The notes under the pieces were generated by a model. The model was given only the letters and a program-made list of their open reading frames with translations. It ran no database searches and was not told the origin of the DNA. Shown here in pieces: positions 55,915-64,000 of a DNA stretch of 64,000 nucleotides. Within the stretch, counting starts at the first letter, position 1, and every line of letters begins with the position of its first letter. The position numbers and the translations under genes are program-made. Where the stretch lies: assembly GCA_039989895.1 (NCBI GenBank), contig JBDXGY010000004.1, positions 85,587-149,586 of the forward strand, written 5' to 3'. The DNA is from Hyphomicrobiales bacterium. GTDB lineage: Bacteria > Pseudomonadota > Alphaproteobacteria > Rhizobiales > JACESI01.

Positions 55915-56321
55915 TCAGCGTTTTGTTGTTGCAACGCCCGCAGCGCCACATCGGCTAAAAAGATCAATCCGCCAAAACCCACAGCCAGCACAATGCCATA
56001 AATCGGCGCAACCGCGAAGAGCAGACCATCTTGCGCGTCAGGGCTTTGGTTCCAAATAAAGGTGCTACCAAAAAAATAAATCCAAAGCCCCATCAGCAAA
56101 ACATTCAGCCCGCATAACGCAAAAACCATCTTCGTGGTTTTCACAAATCGGGTGAATGCAAAAATGATGATAAATGGCACCATCAACGCCACAGCAAATA
56201 TCAAAACACCCAAGATCTCACCAATCGGCTGGCTCCAATCCACCGGATAACTAACCGTCGCAACACAAAGCGCCACAGCAACGGCTGTCAGCATGAATAA
56301 AAGACGATGGGCAAGAGTCAT
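55911..56321 (-). CDS. hypothetical four-helix membrane protein
   Basis: From ATG 56321 the product has 136 residues with four hydrophobic segments: LLFMLTAVAVALCVATVSY, then ILGVLIFAVALMVPFIIIFAF, MVFALCGLNVLLMGLWIYFFG and AVAPIYGIVLAVGFGGLIFL. The reading frame is open further upstream to 56717, but that part is antisense to the DUF2513-like gene and has no membrane or domain character. The ribosome site is poor, so the start is uncertain. Not recognised. Confidence 0.65.
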   Translation of the reverse strand: MTLAHRLLFMLTAVAVALCVATVSYPVDWSQPIGEILGVLIFAVALMVPFIIIFAFTRFVKTTKMVFALCGLNVLLMGLWIYFFGSTFIWNQSPDAQDGLLFAVAPIYGIVLAVGFGGLIFLADVALRALQQQNAD

Positions 56322-56550
56322 GAGGGGAGCTTTCTGGGCTATGCACGAATAAGCGCAATGACGAACGCCCGCGAAGATAATCACTCTCACAAGGAAAGGC
56401 AAAGGCAATTTTATTGGTGGGGAAAGAGGGATAAATGAAAGACAAAAGCCCAGCTGGATCTTGTCACTTTTATGCACGATAAGTTTTACTTTGATAAAGT
56501 TTGATAATAGGAAATTATGGGAAACTTGAAAAGGTGTTATGGGGCTGGCC

Positions 56551-56904
56551 ATGAAAAGAGATGATGAATTTATACGTGAGTTACTTTTTGAATTTGAAGC
56601 TTCTAATGATTTATATTTGATAGCACATGTATCCCAGTCTGCTTCTGATGATGATAAAAAGAGATATTTACATGCTGAACTATTATGTGATGCTGGTTTT
56701 TTTGAAGCAGTAAACAAGGGTTTATATCGAATGACGAATCAAGGATACGATTACCTTGAGGTTATTCGAGATAATTCGATATGGGAGAAAACTAAGTCAG
56801 GTGCTGAATTGATCGGTGGTGCTACTCTAGGCATTTTGAAAGAGCTAGCTGTTGCTTACGCGAAGGACGCCGCCAAAACAAAACTAGGCATTGACTTAGG
56901 TTAA
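56551..56904 (+). CDS. DUF2513-like protein
   Basis: From ATG 56551 the product has 117 residues: MKRDDEFIRELLFEFEAS, a middle with HAELLCDAGFFEAVNKGLYRMTNQGYDYLEVIRDNSIWEK, and a C-terminal helix LKELAVAYAKDAAKTKLG. The winged-helix-like DUF2513 pattern (KRD..IR..LLE.E; L.DAGL; LT..G..FL...RN..IW) is clear. The function is unknown. The gene and its flanks (about 56420-56930) are more AT-rich than their neighbours, with AT-biased codons, suggesting transfer. ATG 56539 is an alternative start. Confidence 0.72.
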   Translation: MKRDDEFIRELLFEFEASNDLYLIAHVSQSASDDDKKRYLHAELLCDAGFFEAVNKGLYRMTNQGYDYLEVIRDNSIWEKTKSGAELIGGATLGILKELAVAYAKDAAKTKLGIDLG

Positions 56905-57021
56905 GCATTTCGTTCTTTATTTCAAAACTTATAACATCCTCACCACTTACCAAACCCTGGAAACCTCAACGGCTTTAAGTGCCAAATAGGTGCCGTACAA
57001 AATTCACCAAAACTTCCACCC

Positions 57022-57210
57022 CTAACGAGTAGCTTTTAAAAAGGTGATGAGGCCAAACATCACAAAGCCAAATCCTATTACTAATAAGATAATTGGCGCT
57101 ATGGGACCCAAATCTATTTCCAATGATGTGTAGTTTTCATGCGTAAAAATAAGCAGACCACAGGCCAATAAAATAGAAACGATACCGAACAGTCCACGAA
57201 GAATATTCAT
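57022..57210 (-). CDS. small two-helix membrane protein
   Basis: A 62-residue protein (MNILRGLFGIVSILLACGLL, then an acidic loop THENYTSLEIDLGP, then IAPIILLVIGFGFVMFGLITF and KATR). GGGGTG lies before ATG 57210. It follows ettA after 12 bp in the same direction and may be co-transcribed. Not recognised; function unknown. Confidence 0.6.
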   Translation of the reverse strand: MNILRGLFGIVSILLACGLLIFTHENYTSLEIDLGPIAPIILLVIGFGFVMFGLITFLKATR

Positions 57211-57222
57211 AAAATCACCCCA

Positions 57223-58878
57223 TCACCGCGTGAATGGTTGATATTTAATCCGGCGTGGATTTTCTACCGCATCTGGTCCAAGGCGACGTTTTTTGTCTTC
57301 TTCATAATCTTCAAAGTTGCCCTCAAACCATTCCACATGGCTGTCGCCTTCAAAGGCCAGAATATGCGTTGCCAACCGGTCGAGGAACATACGATCGTGG
57401 GAGATGACCACGGCGCAGCCTGCGAAATCTTCGAGCGCATCTTCAAGCGCTGCCAAAGTTTCCGTATCCAGATCATTGGTTGGCTCATCGAGCAAGAGGA
57501 CATTCGCGCCCGATTTCAGCATTTTTGCCAAATGCACACGGTTGCGCTGACCGCCCGAAAGCGTGCCAACCGGCTGTTGCTGGTCGCCGCCCTTGAAATT
57601 AAACGTCGAGCAATAAGCGCGTGAGTTCACTTCGCGTTTGCCAAGGTGGATGATGTCATTGCCTTCAGAAATTTCTTCCCAAACGGATTTCTTCGGATCC
57701 ATATCATCGCGGCTTTGATCCACATAACCAAGCTTCACCGTATCGCCCAAACGCACCGAACCGCCATCAGGCTCTTCAGCCCCTGTAACCATTTTGAACA
57801 GGGTTGTTTTACCGGCACCGTTCGGCCCGATGATGCCGACAATACCGCCCGGTGGCAGTTTGAAGGAGAGGTCATTCACGAGAAGACGATCGCCAAAACC
57901 TTTCTTCAAGCTATCGGCTTCAATCACCACATCGCCAAGACGCGGTCCCGATGGGATAACAATCTGCGCATTTGTCGGTGAGCGATCTTCGTTACGCTTA
58001 AGAAGCTCATCATAAGCCTTGATCCGCGCTTTTGATTTCGCTTGGCGGGCTTTCGGGCTGGATGAAATCCATTCGCGCTCGCGGTCGAGTGCTTTTTGCC
58101 GCGCTTCATCCTCGCGCCCCTCTTGTTTCAAGCGCTTGGCTTTCGCTTCAAGATAGGCCGAATAATTGCCCTCATACGGAATGCCCGTGCCGCGATCGAG
58201 TTCCAAAATCCAGCCGGTCACATTATCGAGGAAATAGCGGTCGTGAGTGATGATGAGGACAGCACCCTTAAACTCGCGCAAGTGCTTCTCTAACCATGCG
58301 ACTGTTTCCGCATCAAGGTGGTTGGTAGGCTCATCAAGCAACAGCAAATCAGGCTCAGACAGCAAAAGCTTACAAAGCGCAACGCGGCGCTTCTCACCAC
58401 CAGAAAGATTAGTAACAGGACTATCAGACGGCGGACAACGCAGCGCATCCATCGCCATTTCCACCTTGCTCTCAAGGTCCCACAAATTCTCCGCGTCGAT
58501 CTGATCTTGAAGCGCTGACATTTCATCAGCCGTTTCTTCAGAATAATTCATCGCCAGCTCATTATAGCGATCTAAAATGGCCTGCAGTTTGGCAACGCCT
58601 TCCATGACATTGCCCTTCACATCTTTACTCTCATCAAGCTGCGGCTCCTGCGGCAAATAGCCAACGGTTGCACCCTTAGCGACCCAAGCCTCACCGGTGA
58701 AATCTTTCTCAAGACCCGCCATGATTTTAAGCAATGTCGATTTACCTGCGCCATTTGGCCCAAGCACACCAATTTTCGCATCAGGATAAAAAGACAAATG
58801 GATATTATCCAAAACCTTTTTGCCGCCTGTATAGGCTTTCGAGAGACCTTGCATGAAATAGATAAATTCGCGCGCCAT
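57223..58878 (-). CDS. ettA: energy-dependent translational throttle protein EttA
   Basis: EttA is an ABC-F ATPase that binds the ribosomal E site and gates the first elongation step according to ATP level. The product (551 residues, matching the family) has two ABC domains: Walker A GPNGAGKSTLLKIM and GPNGAGKTTLFKMV, signatures TNLSGGEKRRVALCKLL and GTLSGGQRNRVHLAKML, Walker B LLLLDEPTNHLD and VLLLDEPTNDLD, joined by a charged arm (AKAKRLKQEGREDEARQKAL). ATG 58878 follows AGGAT; the frame is open 20 codons further up. Confidence 0.96.
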   Translation of the reverse strand: MAREFIYFMQGLSKAYTGGKKVLDNIHLSFYPDAKIGVLGPNGAGKSTLLKIMAGLEKDFTGEAWVAKGATVGYLPQEPQLDESKDVKGNVMEGVAKLQAILDRYNELAMNYSEETADEMSALQDQIDAENLWDLESKVEMAMDALRCPPSDSPVTNLSGGEKRRVALCKLLLSEPDLLLLDEPTNHLDAETVAWLEKHLREFKGAVLIITHDRYFLDNVTGWILELDRGTGIPYEGNYSAYLEAKAKRLKQEGREDEARQKALDREREWISSSPKARQAKSKARIKAYDELLKRNEDRSPTNAQIVIPSGPRLGDVVIEADSLKKGFGDRLLVNDLSFKLPPGGIVGIIGPNGAGKTTLFKMVTGAEEPDGGSVRLGDTVKLGYVDQSRDDMDPKKSVWEEISEGNDIIHLGKREVNSRAYCSTFNFKGGDQQQPVGTLSGGQRNRVHLAKMLKSGANVLLLDEPTNDLDTETLAALEDALEDFAGCAVVISHDRMFLDRLATHILAFEGDSHVEWFEGNFEDYEEDKKRRLGPDAVENPRRIKYQPFTR

Positions 58879-59031
58879 GGGATATCCTAAACTTGAAGAG
58901 ATTTGCGTCTGTTTAAGAGGTTCAAAGCCTCCACGCAAGGTATCTATGACACTCTATCGCGGTAACGAGCATTTGAGGTGGAAAAAACGCGCCTGTGACG
59001 CATATAAGAGGATAACCAATAGGAGCCATTG

Positions 59032-59868
59032 ATGCGCAGCCTTTTAGCCACACTACTTTTCATTCCCTCACTTTTCATAGCAGCGCCCACTCTAGCCTGT
59101 GGGCCGGATAGCAACTGCGAGATAGAGAATGACAGGCATTACCGTATCCGCATACCTGAAGGCCATGACGGCAAAACGCCTATAGGCGCCATCATTTATG
59201 CCCATGGATATAAAGGCAATGCCAGCGGCGCCATGAACAACAAATCATTAGGAAAAGCCGCCAGCGATCTTGGGCTTGCTTTGATCTCCGTAAAATCCGC
59301 AGGCCCCGACTGGCATATTCCCAATTCGCCATCACAGCATCCACCTGAAGAATGGGTCGAGTTAGAGTATTTTGACAATGTGATTGCTGACGTGGAAAAG
59401 CGTTTTTCCATAGATACGTCCAAACTGCTGATGACAGGGTTTTCCGCTGGCGGCATGATGACATGGACGCTTGCCTGTGAGCGCAGTGAAAAATTTGTGG
59501 GCTTCGTGCCCATGTCTGGCACCTTTTGGGCGCCCCACCCACAAAGCTGTCCATCACCGCCCGCAAACGTCATCCATTATCACGGCGCAAAGGATCAAGT
59601 CGTTCCCTTAAAAGGTCGTCGCATCGGTCCAGCTCGCCAAGGCAATGTATTTGATGTGCTGACGATGTATGAGAAAAATGGTGACTATATTGGCGATGTA
59701 AAAAATGTGACCGACAAACTTTCCTGCATCCGCAAAACCAATCCAGACGCTAAAATTCTTGAACTATGCCTCTATGACGGTGGGCATGGTTTCAGGACCG
59801 ATTATATTGTGCGGGCATGGGAAAAACTGAAGCTTTTAAGCACCGTCAATGGCGGGCCAAAATTATAG
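59032..59868 (+). CDS. secreted alpha/beta-hydrolase esterase (PHB-depolymerase/feruloyl-esterase-like)
   Basis: The 278-residue product has a signal peptide (MRSLLATLLFIPSLFIAAPTLA), the nucleophile elbow TGFSAGGMMTW near residue 140, an oxyanion-type IYAHGYKGN, DQVVPLKG with the catalytic Asp region and the His in YDGGHGFRTD. The family acts on short polyesters or ester-linked aromatics outside the cytoplasm; the substrate is unknown. Six cysteines in the mature part fit disulfides. AGGAG precedes ATG 59032; a TTG at 59029 is in frame. Confidence 0.85.
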   Translation: MRSLLATLLFIPSLFIAAPTLACGPDSNCEIENDRHYRIRIPEGHDGKTPIGAIIYAHGYKGNASGAMNNKSLGKAASDLGLALISVKSAGPDWHIPNSPSQHPPEEWVELEYFDNVIADVEKRFSIDTSKLLMTGFSAGGMMTWTLACERSEKFVGFVPMSGTFWAPHPQSCPSPPANVIHYHGAKDQVVPLKGRRIGPARQGNVFDVLTMYEKNGDYIGDVKNVTDKLSCIRKTNPDAKILELCLYDGGHGFRTDYIVRAWEKLKLLSTVNGGPKL

Positions 59869-60756
59869 GCGCCCCAGCCGGTTGACCGGAATTTTCAAAT
59901 AATGCTCTCCGTCATCTTCTGCAGGTGGCAACTGACCTGCACGCATATTCACCTGTATGGATGGAATGATAAGCTTCGGCATGGATAGCTGCGCATCACG
60001 CGCGGTACGAAAGGCAACAAATTCATCAACCGTTTTACCCGCCCCCACGTGCACATTATCAGCTTTTTCTGCCGCGACCGTCGTCTCCCAACAAAAGACA
60101 TCCCGCCCCGGCGCTTTATAATCATGGCACAGGAATAACCGTGTCTCATCAGGCAAAGCCAAGACCTTTTGAATTGAATGATAAAGCTCACGTGCATCTC
60201 CGCCTGGGAAATCTGCTCGCGCAGTGCCAAAATCGGGCATAAACAATGTGTCGCCCACAAAAGCGACATCCCCCATCACATAGGTGAGGCAGGCTGGCGT
60301 GTGGCCCGGCGTATGTATAACATTCACATCCATTGTGCCAATTTTAAATGTAGCACCATCCTCAAACAAAGCATCAAACTGGCTACCATCCATTTCAAAA
60401 TCAGTGCCAGCATTAAACACTTTCCCAAACACCTTTTGCACCTCGTCAATGCGCGCATTGATGCCAAGCTTACCGCCCGTTCTCTCCGATATATAAGGAG
60501 CAGCGGATAAATGATCCGCATGAACATGGGTCTCAATCACCCATCCGACTTTTAAACCGCGCTTGTTGATCTCGCCAATAATCATATCGGCAAATCCGGT
60601 ACTGATCGTACCCGACGCCATTTCAAAGTCGAGAATGGAATCAATCACCGCACAAGCACTTGATGCAGGGTCTTTGACAATATGACAGACCGCATTCGTC
60701 TCCTCATCAAAGAAACTTGCAACATCAGGCCTGATAACATCTATAATCGGCTTCAT
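59863..60756 (-). CDS. MBL-fold metallo-hydrolase, persulfide-dioxygenase-like
   Basis: The product (about 297 residues) has the metal site HVHADHLSA, TPGHTPACLTYVMGD, FVGDTLFMPDFGTARADFPGG and FLCHDY, closest to the ETHE1/Blh-type persulfide dioxygenases that oxidise glutathione persulfide. No rhodanese domain is fused. The start is unsure: ATG 60756, GTG 60765 (about 7 nt after GAGGGA) and ATG 60780 are all in frame. The AT-rich stretch before it has an imperfect TTC...GAA dyad, but I cannot assign a BigR site. Nine bp separate it from the dehydrogenase gene's end. Confidence 0.83.
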   Translation of the reverse strand: MKPIIDVIRPDVASFFDEETNAVCHIVKDPASSACAVIDSILDFEMASGTISTGFADMIIGEINKRGLKVGWVIETHVHADHLSAAPYISERTGGKLGINARIDEVQKVFGKVFNAGTDFEMDGSQFDALFEDGATFKIGTMDVNVIHTPGHTPACLTYVMGDVAFVGDTLFMPDFGTARADFPGGDARELYHSIQKVLALPDETRLFLCHDYKAPGRDVFCWETTVAAEKADNVHVGAGKTVDEFVAFRTARDAQLSMPKLIIPSIQVNMRAGQLPPAEDDGEHYLKIPVNRLGRL

Positions 60757-60953
60757 GGCAGACACAATCATATCCCTCATAAATTCAATATTATTAGAAT
60801 AATACACCTTATATAACCTAGTATACAGAAGCACCTTTTCAAAGAAAGGAAAAATATTAGCATAATAAACTATTATTGAATGAGGTTGCGCTTGACCAAT
60901 AGACGAGACGCGAACACAAAGGACGCTCTCGAAAAAGCCAAACAAAAAAAGAT

Positions 60954-61922
60954 CTAAGCTACCCGATCATGTGGCTCATGGCCTGCGAAATAAGCATCAA
61001 GATTATCGAGCGCCCGAAAGCCCATAGCATCGCGCGTATCATAAGTAGCAGAGCCAATATGTGGCAGCATGTAGATATTGGGTAACTCAGATAATTTAGG
61101 GTTTCCACCCGGTTCTGTTTGAAAAACATCCAGACCAGCGGCAAACAATTTACCCGATTTCAGCGCATCAATCAGCGCATCTTCATTGACGAGCGACCCA
61201 CGCGCCGTATTTACAAAAATAGAACGATCAGGCATGAGATCAAACATCGCTTTATTCATCAAACCTGTTGTTTCAGGCGTAGCCGGACAATGCATCGACA
61301 ACACATCACAATGAGGCAAAAGGTCTTCTACGCTCTCGTGATATGTCGCACCCTTTTCAAGTTCTGGAGGTAAGCGGCGACGGTTATAATAATGCACTTC
61401 CATATCAAAACCGCGCCCACGATCAGCCATCACTTGGCCCACCCTGCCCATGCCTATTATGCCTAAGCGCTTGCCGGTTGTCTCAACACCCATCATAAAG
61501 GTGGATGGCGACCAGAAATCCCATTTTCCGGCACGCACTAAAACGTCACCTTCTGCCCCGCGCCGCGCGGCACCAAGCATGCACAAAAAGGCGATCTCCG
61601 CTGTCGCATTCGACAAAACATCAGGCGTATTGGTTACCACGACCCCTTTGGCTGCAGCAGCTGCCAAATCAACATGGTCGGTGCCGACCGAATGATTGGC
61701 GATAATCTTCATGCGCTCAGGCAGCGCGGCTATCACCGTCGCCGAGAACTGTTCAGAATGACAGGGCAATACCGCGTCAACATTCTGGCAGCGTTCAATC
61801 AGTTCCTGCTCGCCATAAACCGTGTCTTCCATATTAAAAACCGGATTATAGTCGCGCGCCAAACGCTCCTGAACAGGGTCGGTCAACCGGCGTGGAACAA
61901 GAATGACAGGTTTATCAGTCAT
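60954..61922 (-). CDS. D-isomer-specific 2-hydroxyacid dehydrogenase
   Basis: The 322-residue product resembles glyoxylate/hydroxypyruvate reductases of rhizobia. It has VGTDHVDLAAAAAKGVVVTNTPDVL, the NAD motif LGIIGMGRVGQVMADRGRGFDMEVHYYNRR, the catalytic Arg in FVNTARGSLVNEDAL, the Glu in VFQTEPGGNP and the His in LPHIGSATYDTR. It probably reduces glyoxylate, hydroxypyruvate or a related 2-oxoacid. A small membrane gene lies 18 bp upstream. Confidence 0.9.
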   Translation of the reverse strand: MTDKPVILVPRRLTDPVQERLARDYNPVFNMEDTVYGEQELIERCQNVDAVLPCHSEQFSATVIAALPERMKIIANHSVGTDHVDLAAAAAKGVVVTNTPDVLSNATAEIAFLCMLGAARRGAEGDVLVRAGKWDFWSPSTFMMGVETTGKRLGIIGMGRVGQVMADRGRGFDMEVHYYNRRRLPPELEKGATYHESVEDLLPHCDVLSMHCPATPETTGLMNKAMFDLMPDRSIFVNTARGSLVNEDALIDALKSGKLFAAGLDVFQTEPGGNPKLSELPNIYMLPHIGSATYDTRDAMGFRALDNLDAYFAGHEPHDRVA

Positions 61923-61940
61923 GGAGTATATTCCGTGTAA

Positions 61941-62138
61941 TTAAGCGTTTTTCTCAGCTTCAGCAGCGGCTTTGCGTCGGGGAACGAGCACCAGCATACG
62001 ATAAAAATCATAAGCGGCCATCGCCATACAAATACTAGAAATAATGATGAGATCAATTTCCGGCACCCAAATGATAACCACAGTGATAAAAAGAACGAAC
62101 GATCCCAAGGCTACCAGCGCAATAATGCGATCTATCAT
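61941..62138 (-). CDS. small two-helix membrane protein
   Basis: A 65-residue protein with two hydrophobic segments (IIALVALGSFVLFITVVIIWV and LIIISSICMAMAAYDFYRMLV) and a basic-acidic tail (RRKAAAEAEKNA). GGAGAAG precedes the ATG. It sits between the amidase and dehydrogenase genes, 29 and 18 bp away, so it belongs to the same transcript and to the TRAP-transporter neighbourhood. The family is not recognised. Confidence 0.65.
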   Translation of the reverse strand: MIDRIIALVALGSFVLFITVVIIWVPEIDLIIISSICMAMAAYDFYRMLVLVPRRKAAAEAEKNA

Positions 62139-62167
62139 ATGTCTTCTCCTTCAAAAGCCGCTAAGGT

Positions 62168-63502
62168 CTATTCAGCAGCACTCAATGTTTTAATCAACCA
62201 GTTTGCTACACGCAGCAAACGACCATCTTCATGTTTCGCACTCACAAGTTGAACACCAATTGGCATGTCATTCTCTCCCACAAGCAGTGGTAAGGTGACA
62301 GCAGGCACACCTGTGAAACTCCACAAAGTACAAGCGCGTGGGTCGCCTGTTTGATCTAATGTTTTGGGCGCTTCACCATAAGATGCTGGCGTAAGGATCG
62401 CATCATAGCGCTCCATGATCTCTTCAATGCCGCTGGAAAGAACACCTTGCCAATCGCGGGCGGCAAGATAATCATGGGCAGATATACCCTTGCCCTCTTC
62501 GATAATAGACGACAGATGGTCTGAAATAGGCTCCTTGGCATCTGCATATTTAGAAAGATTGCGGCTCATCTCAACCGCCATAATCACGCGGTGCATCGAA
62601 ACACATCCGTCAAAAATAGCAGGCAGTGGCACAATATCAATTTGATCACCAAGTATATTGCAAAGCTCAGCAAAACCATCACGCGCATCTTGCGGTGCAT
62701 CTACCCAATCCGGGGGCGCGATGAAGGCAAACAGTGGTTTTAAAGGAATTTCTGATGCGGCTGTTTGTGCAAAGCGTGGCGCGGGTGCAGGCAGCACGCT
62801 ATCATCTTCACCGTCATCCCCAACCAGAACATCAGATAAAAGGGCAGCATCATTGACCGTGCGCGCAAAAGCACCGACCTGATCAAGCGAAGGGCATATT
62901 TTCAAAACACCCGTGCGGGCAATTTGCCCAAAGCCGGGTTTAAAACCCACCACACCACAAAATGAAGCCGGTCTTATTACTGAGCCATTGGTCTGTGTCC
63001 CCACCGCAAGTGGCGTCATAAAATCAGCAACCGCAGCTGCTGATCCAGCAGACGAGCCGCCAGGTGTATAATCTAGATTGTGCGGGTTGCGTGTTTTGGT
63101 AGGTTCAAAATAAGCGCCCTCGGTCGTCGTTGTCTTGCCCAAGAGCAAAGCACCAGCACCACGCAAACGGCGCGTTATGCTTGCATCACGTGACCTGCGG
63201 CCCTCATCATGGGCAAGACCATTTGCTGTGGGCATATCACCAGTGTCAATAATATCCTTTAGCGCAACTGGGACACCATGAAGCGGGCCAAGCGGCAATC
63301 CACGCGCACGTATTTCATCAAGCCTCGTTGCTTGCTCTAAAACATACTCATGGTCGATATAAGCAAAAGCTTGGACCTCGCCATCACGCTCAGTAATGCG
63401 CGCAAGGCATGCCTTTGCAACCTCAAGCGAAGTCAATCTACCATCAGCAATAGCCTCACAGAGGTCTGTAGCTGACATGAGATGTAAATCTTGCACAATC
63501 AT
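62168..63502 (-). CDS. amidase (amidase-signature family)
   Basis: The 444-residue product has the Ser-cisSer-Lys triad of the family: the lysine in GVPVALKDIIDTGDMPT and the serines in TPGGSSAGSAAAVADFMTPLAVGTQTNGSVIRPA. It resembles stand-alone GatA-like amidases, but gatB and gatC are not in the window, so a tRNA role is not supported. Its place between a TRAP permease and a 2-hydroxyacid dehydrogenase suggests hydrolysis of an imported amide; the substrate is unknown. Confidence 0.88.
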   Translation of the reverse strand: MIVQDLHLMSATDLCEAIADGRLTSLEVAKACLARITERDGEVQAFAYIDHEYVLEQATRLDEIRARGLPLGPLHGVPVALKDIIDTGDMPTANGLAHDEGRRSRDASITRRLRGAGALLLGKTTTTEGAYFEPTKTRNPHNLDYTPGGSSAGSAAAVADFMTPLAVGTQTNGSVIRPASFCGVVGFKPGFGQIARTGVLKICPSLDQVGAFARTVNDAALLSDVLVGDDGEDDSVLPAPAPRFAQTAASEIPLKPLFAFIAPPDWVDAPQDARDGFAELCNILGDQIDIVPLPAIFDGCVSMHRVIMAVEMSRNLSKYADAKEPISDHLSSIIEEGKGISAHDYLAARDWQGVLSSGIEEIMERYDAILTPASYGEAPKTLDQTGDPRACTLWSFTGVPAVTLPLLVGENDMPIGVQLVSAKHEDGRLLRVANWLIKTLSAAE

Positions 63503-63518
63503 CTTCCTTTAATTGATC

Positions 63519-64000
63519 CTAACGAGGAGGATAGAGAACGTCAGGCAACCAATAAACGATGGCTGGGAATTGATAAATCGCGACCATGGTAATGAATATC
63601 AATCCGAGAAACGGCATTACCCCTTTGAAAATCTGCGACAGCTCAACACCCGGGGGCGCTACCCCCTTGAGGTAATAGGCGGCCATCGCCATCGGCGGGG
63701 TTAGGAAACTGGTTTGCAAATTCAACGCAACCAAAATGCCGAAGAACAAGGGGTCGACCTGAAAGTGAGCCAGCAATGGCAGAAAGATTGGAATGAAGAT
63801 GATGATAATCTCAGACCATTCCAAAGGCCAGCCAAGCAAGAAGATGATGAACTGCGCCAAGATCAGGAACATAACCGGCGTCATATCGAGACCAATCACG
63901 AAGTCACGGATCAAATGCTCGCCGCCCAATTTACTAAAGACAGAAGAAAACACCCATGAGCCAACAAACATCCAGCAAACCATAGCTGTTGTTTTAACGG
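63519..64000 (-). CDS. TRAP transporter large permease (partial)
   Basis: The frame is open from 63519 to the window edge, giving at least 159 residues of a C-terminal part. It has hydrophobic helices (MFLILAQFIIFLLGWPLEW, IIIIFIPIFLPLLA, FGILVALNLQTSFLTPPMAMAAYYLKGV). The segment LQTSFLTPPMAMAAYYLKGVAP is the DctM/TRAP large-subunit signature. Such permeases import carboxylates with Na+ and a periplasmic binding protein. The N-terminus and any small subunit or binding protein lie beyond the window. Confidence 0.88.
   Translation of the reverse strand, partial: VKTTAMVCWMFVGSWVFSSVFSKLGGEHLIRDFVIGLDMTPVMFLILAQFIIFLLGWPLEWSEIIIIFIPIFLPLLAHFQVDPLFFGILVALNLQTSFLTPPMAMAAYYLKGVAPPGVELSQIFKGVMPFLGLIFITMVAIYQFPAIVYWLPDVLYPPR

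Noticed and set aside
56322-56717. upstream extension of the minus-strand membrane protein frame
   Set aside because: The extra 132 codons are antisense to the DUF2513-like gene and have a Ser/Lys-rich random look, so I start the gene at 56321.
62168-63502. amidase as GatA of Glu-tRNA(Gln) amidotransferase
   Set aside because: No gatB or gatC adjacent; the neighbourhood is a TRAP permease and a dehydrogenase, so a catabolic amidase is more likely.
1-64000. CRISPR arrays, insertion sequences, prophage or tRNA genes
   Set aside because: I looked for regularly spaced repeats, transposase/integrase motifs and tRNA-like cloverleaf ends on both strands and saw none; a tRNAscan and ISfinder search would settle it.

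Overview
The window reads as chromosomal DNA of an alphaproteobacterium of the order Hyphomicrobiales (Rhizobiales), probably marine or host-associated. The grounds are the rhizobial-type division/cell-wall (dcw) cluster running from mraZ to lpxC, an FtsZ with a very long C-terminal linker, an rplS/leuC neighbourhood, an Omp25/Omp31-type porin, DUF1127 mini-proteins, betaine-lipid genes btaAB and a TRAP transporter. Base composition looks moderate rather than GC-rich. I cannot assign a genus. I saw no tRNA, 5S/16S/23S rRNA, CRISPR array, IS element or prophage.

Layout. 1-26.5 kb (mostly minus strand): the dcw cluster, transcribed mraZ-rsmH-ftsL-ftsI-murE-murF-mraY-murD-ftsW-murG-murC-murB, then interrupted by about 6 kb of unrelated genes, then ddl-ftsQ-ftsA-ftsZ-lpxC. 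The interruption holds an AGCS amino-acid symporter, a gamma-glutamylcyclotransferase-like gene, cysK, a cobalamin riboswitch driving a HupE-type metal permease, a mandelonitrile-lyase-like cupin, a decayed duplicate of the hupE 3' end, and two small genes. 26.8-30 kb: rnpB, a LuxR-type regulator without a nearby luxI, a candidate small RNA behind a tandem operator, a cytosolic-looking peptidoglycan amidase and a TerB-DnaJ protein. 30-40.5 kb: a DMT exporter with a fused 5-oxoprolinase, a small secreted glycine-zipper protein, two tandem DUF1127 genes, two overlapping SDR genes with cysQ and a MATE exporter, and a GST-like protein. 40.5-46 kb: leuC, an Omp25-like porin, rplS, a copper chaperone with a cysteine-rich DUF2946-like protein, and glutaminase.

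46-53.7 kb is the most interesting signalling region. Overlapping genes encode an H-NOX haem sensor, a soluble PAS histidine kinase and a receiver-HDOD response regulator. They are preceded by a 25-residue membrane peptide gene, and two separate DUF2336 genes flank the region. metF and an ArsR-methyltransferase fusion gene with an 18-bp perfect palindrome at its 5' end lie between the regulator and the second DUF2336 gene.

53.9-64 kb: btaA-btaB (betaine lipid synthesis), an AT-rich DUF2513-like gene, ettA with a small membrane gene, a secreted esterase, a persulfide-dioxygenase-like metallo-hydrolase, a 2-hydroxyacid dehydrogenase, a small membrane protein, an amidase, and the 3' part of a TRAP large permease that runs off the window end.

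All calls rest on reading the sequence and on family knowledge; no database search was run. Start codons were revised where a ribosome binding site clearly favoured another start, and this is stated in the entries.
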